In this document: positions 44,507 to 47,293 of the stretch, piece after piece | Layout: the number at the start of each line of letters is the position of its first letter | Position numbering within the stretch: position 1 is the first letter of the stretch | Origin: Acidobacteriota bacterium | GTDB lineage: Bacteria; Acidobacteriota; Terriglobia; Bryobacterales; UBA6623 | DNA: 47,293 bases | Assembly: GCA_027592785.1 (NCBI GenBank) | Contig: JAQCLD010000026.1 | Location: forward strand, 1 to 47,293 | Reading direction: 5' to 3' | Position numbers and translations under genes: made by a program | The notes under the pieces: generated by a model | The model's database searches: none | What the model was told of the DNA's origin: nothing | The model's input: the letters and a program-made list of their open reading frames with translations, nothing else

Positions 44507-45130
44507 TCATCTTCCCGCGCAACGGAATCCCATATTCCGATGTGCGGTTTCCGGCGTTGCCCACAGGCGGTTCGGCGGCCTCAAGTCTCGCGCAACGTTG
44601 TAGAACGATCCGCCCTTGAGCAGGCGCTTCGCCGCGTCCTCCTCATAGGCGTCCTCAACCCATTCCCAAACATTCCCGAGCATGTCGTATAGGCCATAGG
44701 CGTTCGCGCCTTTCTGGGCGACCTCGTGCGCGCGGTCTTCGCTATTGCCGTCGTACCAGGCGACGTCTTCCAGCGCGGCGCCGGACTTCGCTGCAAACTC
44801 CCACTCCGCCTCGCTGGGCAACCTCATCCCAACGGAGGCACAGTAGCGCCTTGCAGCGTGCCAGCTCACGTTCGCCGCGGGCAGATTACCGCCGTCGTCT
44901 GCGTAAGCCGCGGCAGTCACCTCGGTCCGCCCAATCCAGAAGCCTTGGACGGTGACCTCATGCGCCGGCGGCTCCCAGGCGAAACACTCGCTATCGTCCT
45001 CGGCGCAGCCCCTTAAGAACGATCCCGGCTCAATCCAGACGTAAGCGAGCCCATCCACAACGCGGGCCGTCGGGCCGCCTTGTGCCCACAAGACCATCAC
45101 GCCAAGCGTCAGCAGTGCTGCCGTTCGCAT
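44507..45130 (-). CDS. Secreted SUMF1/FGE-fold protein without the catalytic cysteine pair
   Basis: A 207-residue protein starting at ATG 45130 with a signal peptide (ALLTLGVMVLWAQ). The fold of formylglycine-generating/EgtB-like enzymes is clear: GLAYVWIEPGSFLRGC, FWIGRTEVTAAAYA, LPAANVSWHAARRYCASVGMRLPSEAEWEFAAKSG, GNVWEWVEDA, LKGGSFYNVARDLRPPNRLWATPETAHRNMGFRCAG. Aerobic formylglycine enzymes need two cysteines after the GGS motif (C-x4-C); here that position reads FYNVARD, so sulfatase activation is unlikely. It may be a binding or structural member. The nearby sulfatase at 4 kb should not be assumed to be its client. It is the last gene of a possible minus-strand run with the SUKH and MarC genes. 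Confidence 0.82.
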   Translation of the reverse strand: MRTAALLTLGVMVLWAQGGPTARVVDGLAYVWIEPGSFLRGCAEDDSECFAWEPPAHEVTVQGFWIGRTEVTAAAYADDGGNLPAANVSWHAARRYCASVGMRLPSEAEWEFAAKSGAALEDVAWYDGNSEDRAHEVAQKGANAYGLYDMLGNVWEWVEDAYEEDAAKRLLKGGSFYNVARDLRPPNRLWATPETAHRNMGFRCAGR

Positions 45131-45150
45131 CACTGCGCTTATCTTATGAC

Positions 45151-45181
45151 CAGCTTTGGGCTTCCCGTCCCCTTTTTGGGC
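45151..45181. repeat. Direct repeat flanking the SUKH gene (copy 1)
   Basis: The sequence CAGCTTTGGGCT at 45151-45162 is followed by TCCCGTCCCCTTTTTGGG. The same 12-mer followed by a similar CCCTCCCCTTT stretch occurs at 46299, on the other side of the SUKH gene in the same orientation. Confidence 0.6.
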
Positions 45182-45182
45182 C

Positions 45183-46286
45183 TTAGCTCTCCGGTGACTC
45201 CAGCGGAACTGACCAGAACTCGATGTCCGGTTCTTCGCGGCGGGCGTCTTCACAGGAGTGCATCTCGGAAATCTTGGAAAGCACCGCTGCGGCCGACAAG
45301 ATTCCGTTCTGTGCCTTCTCCAAGAGATCCATCGACTCAAAAAAGACCTCGGCTGACCGCGAGATCAGATCTGGCTCCCATGAATCCTCACCGTGTGCGG
45401 AGGTGAACACGGGCAACGCAGGTTCTGCCACGTTCAAGAAAATAGGATCTCCGCATAGGTCCTCGTGACCTATCACCAGCCAATCTCGCTGCCAACCGCG
45501 AGGTCCAACTAAACTCTGACCATCCGGCGAGTAGCCGTATCCGACCTGTCTTGCTGCTATTTCAGTCAGTGGGTATACGGTGATACCTGCGTGCGGCCAA
45601 ATGCGATCCCCGCGCAATCGTCGGTAATCAGGTGGGATCGGCACAGGAAATGCGGAGCTGAGCCCCTGCTCTGTGCGCGGTGGATCGCTGTCGGCTAGAG
45701 CCGGGTCTACAAGCTTGCTCGACTGAGCCGGCGGCAACAGATCGTCGCATGGGACCAGACAAGACCCATCGGAACGAAACAATGAGGAAATCCGGTCAAT
45801 CTCGCTCGAAAGCCAGGTCTCAATACTATCCCATTCACAGCGAACTGTACCCGCGTCTTTACCGTAACAGCAGCGCACTGTTTCATCACGTCGACTGACC
45901 AGGACGAGCGACAGGTCCGCGCCATAATACGCAATGGCAACATAATCTCTTGGCTGGAGATTGAGAAGGCGAATGTCAGAGGGCGGCTGGTCGAACTCAG
46001 AGCGATTGTGCCGCAGCCCTGCTGGAACACAGCCCAAGAGGTTGATGCCTAAGCAGATAGGGCTGGCTGAAAAAAGCACGCCTCCGTTGCAATACTCGAA
46101 ATGCTTATCGAGCGATGCGGGAAACCCCAACGTGCGGGACAGTTCTACTCGAACGTTCGGTTCCGCCGGTTTGTGAATCCTGTGTAGATACGCGCCATCC
46201 GCCCACGGTTGCGGACCAATAAAGAACGCTCTAGCAGTCTCTTTGTAGTTTGAACCTGCTTCTCGGATTATGTCGTGAATCGTCAT
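45183..46286 (-). CDS. SMI1/KNR4 (SUKH) family protein
   Basis: A 367-residue cytoplasmic protein; ATG 46286 was chosen because AAGGA lies just upstream and the longer frame only adds low-complexity sequence. The N-terminal half has a SUKH-type start (ELSRTLGFPASLDKHFEYCNGGVLF); the C-terminal half shows the conserved DWLVIGHEDLCGDPIFLNVAEPALPVFTSAHGEDSWEPDLISRSAEVFFESM. SUKH proteins are often immunity proteins against toxins of polymorphic secretion systems, and some have structural roles. No toxin or secretion gene is adjacent. The gene is bordered by direct repeats and purine-rich tandem repeats and has lower GC than its neighbours in parts, which hints at acquisition. It lies between MarC and SUMF1-like genes on the minus strand. 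Confidence 0.78.
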   Translation of the reverse strand: MTIHDIIREAGSNYKETARAFFIGPQPWADGAYLHRIHKPAEPNVRVELSRTLGFPASLDKHFEYCNGGVLFSASPICLGINLLGCVPAGLRHNRSEFDQPPSDIRLLNLQPRDYVAIAYYGADLSLVLVSRRDETVRCCYGKDAGTVRCEWDSIETWLSSEIDRISSLFRSDGSCLVPCDDLLPPAQSSKLVDPALADSDPPRTEQGLSSAFPVPIPPDYRRLRGDRIWPHAGITVYPLTEIAARQVGYGYSPDGQSLVGPRGWQRDWLVIGHEDLCGDPIFLNVAEPALPVFTSAHGEDSWEPDLISRSAEVFFESMDLLEKAQNGILSAAAVLSKISEMHSCEDARREEPDIEFWSVPLESPES

Positions 46287-46298
46287 TCCTTCACAAGG

Positions 46299-46366
46299 CA
46301 GCTTTGGGCTCCCTCCCCTTTGCCTCCCCCTTTGCCTCGTCCCCTTTGCCCTTTGCCCCCGCAGGA
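46299..46366. repeat. Direct repeat (copy 2) with CCCCTTTGCC tandem units
   Basis: CAGCTTTGGGCT at 46299-46310 repeats the sequence at 45151. It is followed by several degenerate units of CCCCTTTGCC of about 9-11 bases up to 46366, a pyrimidine-rich strand next to the SUKH start. Such tracts can slip during replication. Confidence 0.6.
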
Positions 46367-46387
46367 AGAAACCGAAACTCAGAAGGA

Positions 46388-47029
46388 TCATGGGCCGCTG
46401 GCCGGCGGTCGCTGAAAGACTTCGCTAGCGCTCTCCAGCCCCGAGAGAATCATCTCGATGGCAATCGCGCCGATGAACAAGGCGCTAGTACGCATCAAGA
46501 TCGTAAAGTAGGCGCCCAATAGCGTGCCTCGCTTCTCGCCCATCCGCGCGACGACCAGCTGGGTCAGCGCTACGATGGCGAAGTTCAACGTGAGTACGCC
46601 GGCGATAACGGCGATGTCGAACGGGGTCGCCAACGTGCGGCCGATGAGTATGCTCGTCCAGATCGTTGCCGGACCAACCATGAATGGAATCGAAATACTC
46701 GTTGCCAATTCGGTCGCATCGCCCTGGAAGAACTGTGCCCTGCCCCCGCCGTGCGTGAAGTAGCGGACCGACACGATGAAGACGATCAGCCCCCCAAAGA
46801 TACGGAACGCATCGATCCTCACCTGGAAGACGTTGACGAACAGATACTCCCCGGTGACGGCGAACAGCGCGTACACTCCCAAACTCAGCAGGCTCGCACG
46901 GCCGTAAATGCCGGCAAACTCTCTCGAAGTGCGCGATTTCATCAGCTCCCACAGAAACAACGTCTGCGAGAACGGGTTCAGAATTACAAAAAAGTAGGCG
47001 GCAAGCCTAAAGGCTGGGTGTTCGTCCAT
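46388..47029 (-). CDS. MarC family membrane protein
   Basis: A 213-residue protein with six predicted helices. FFVILNPFSQTLFLWELM at the start, FQVRIDAFRIFGGLIVFIVSVRYF in the middle and ATSISIPFMVGPATIWTSILI are typical of MarC/NAAT proteins. MarC was once linked to multiple antibiotic resistance, but later work did not support that; the function of the family is not settled and transport of small solutes is only proposed. The gene is the first of a minus-strand run followed 101 bases later by the SUKH gene. Confidence 0.87.
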   Translation of the reverse strand: MDEHPAFRLAAYFFVILNPFSQTLFLWELMKSRTSREFAGIYGRASLLSLGVYALFAVTGEYLFVNVFQVRIDAFRIFGGLIVFIVSVRYFTHGGGRAQFFQGDATELATSISIPFMVGPATIWTSILIGRTLATPFDIAVIAGVLTLNFAIVALTQLVVARMGEKRGTLLGAYFTILMRTSALFIGAIAIEMILSGLESASEVFQRPPASGP

Positions 47030-47249
47030 GAGCGAGGAATATTCTATTGTCCTTACGATCTAGGCTATCCGGGCGCTATCCGGGACAGCCCCGCAAGTGT
47101 GGCATACCACCGCCACACGTACTGCGCCAAGAATGGCTCGTGTGGTTGTGGAGGCCGTTCGGCGCCACATCACTCAGCGGGGCAACGGCCCCCTCTCCAG
47201 AAAATTAGGACGCCCATGCTACAACTGAATCAGAAGATCCTTGGCTAGG

Positions 47250-47293
47250 CGAGATACGGCCAGGGGCTCCACTGCAGTGGGAGCAGGGTCTCG
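47250..47293. repeat. Hairpin element cut by the window end
   Basis: CGAGA (47250-47254) pairs with TCTCG (47289-47293) around an inner stem GCTCCACT/AGTGGGAGC (47266-47284, one bulged base). The shared CCAGGGGCTC recalls the REP-like elements at 8762 and 9393, but the stem differs. The rest of the 264 bases after MarC shows no gene. Confidence 0.4.

Overview
The window looks like a GC-rich chromosome segment from an Acidobacteriota bacterium, most likely of the Solibacter/Bryobacter group. This rests on protein families: a PadR regulator next to an orphan MacB/FtsX-type permease with the acidobacterial N-terminal extension (ADOP type), a VWFA protein of the acidobacterial type, a metalloprotease ending in the Solibacter-type C-terminal domain (TIGR03437 style), and planctomycete/acidobacterial cytochrome-like proteins with DUF1501/DUF1552 partners. 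No rRNA, tRNA, CRISPR array, prophage or plasmid function was seen.

Layout. 1-7.4 kb: PadR and permease genes behind a promoter buried in a 50-bp palindrome, then a phosphonatase-like HAD hydrolase, a lipoprotein sulfatase and, convergently, an MscS channel with a small unknown gene. 7.7-14.1 kb: a secreted HpcH/HpaI-type aldolase, a REP-flanked Y1 transposase (RAYT), a secreted bicupin, a HupE/UreJ-like membrane protein divergent from an NHL-repeat lipoprotein, a PAP2 phosphatase gene with an in-frame amber codon inside its active-site motif, and a small membrane protein. 14.5-18.4 kb: a macro-domain protein behind a damaged-looking cupin reading frame, hairpin repeats, and two translationally coupled methyltransferases with coiled coils. 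18.7-24.3 kb: a secreted matrixin-like protease with a small secreted partner, thiE coupled to a secreted HExxH protein, and a porin behind a highly structured leader and before a strong terminator.

24.3-34.9 kb: modC and modB without modA, the dnaK-dnaJ-hspR heat-shock cluster with a strong sigma70-type promoter, a GNAT acetyltransferase, a VWA protein, two tandemly duplicated Tat-exported TIM-barrel proteins, an SDR oxidoreductase and a divergent cyclase-family hydrolase. 35.0-35.3 kb is a mosaic of short hairpins with conserved tetraloops. 35.4-44.4 kb is a four-gene export cluster: a DUF1549/DUF1553 cytochrome-like protein with its DUF1501 partner, then a 1210-aa DUF1587/1592/1588/1585 protein containing a LamG domain with its DUF1552 partner. 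44.5-47.0 kb, minus strand: MarC-family membrane protein, SUKH (SMI1/KNR4) protein bordered by direct repeats, and a secreted SUMF1-like protein lacking the expected catalytic cysteines.

The overall picture is a scavenging heterotroph with many exported enzymes. The parts most likely to hide undescribed biology are the paired cytochrome-like/Tat-exported modules, the palindromic PadR promoter, the REP/RAYT unit with the other hairpin repeats, and the structured porin leader. All family assignments were made by eye from motifs; no database search was possible.
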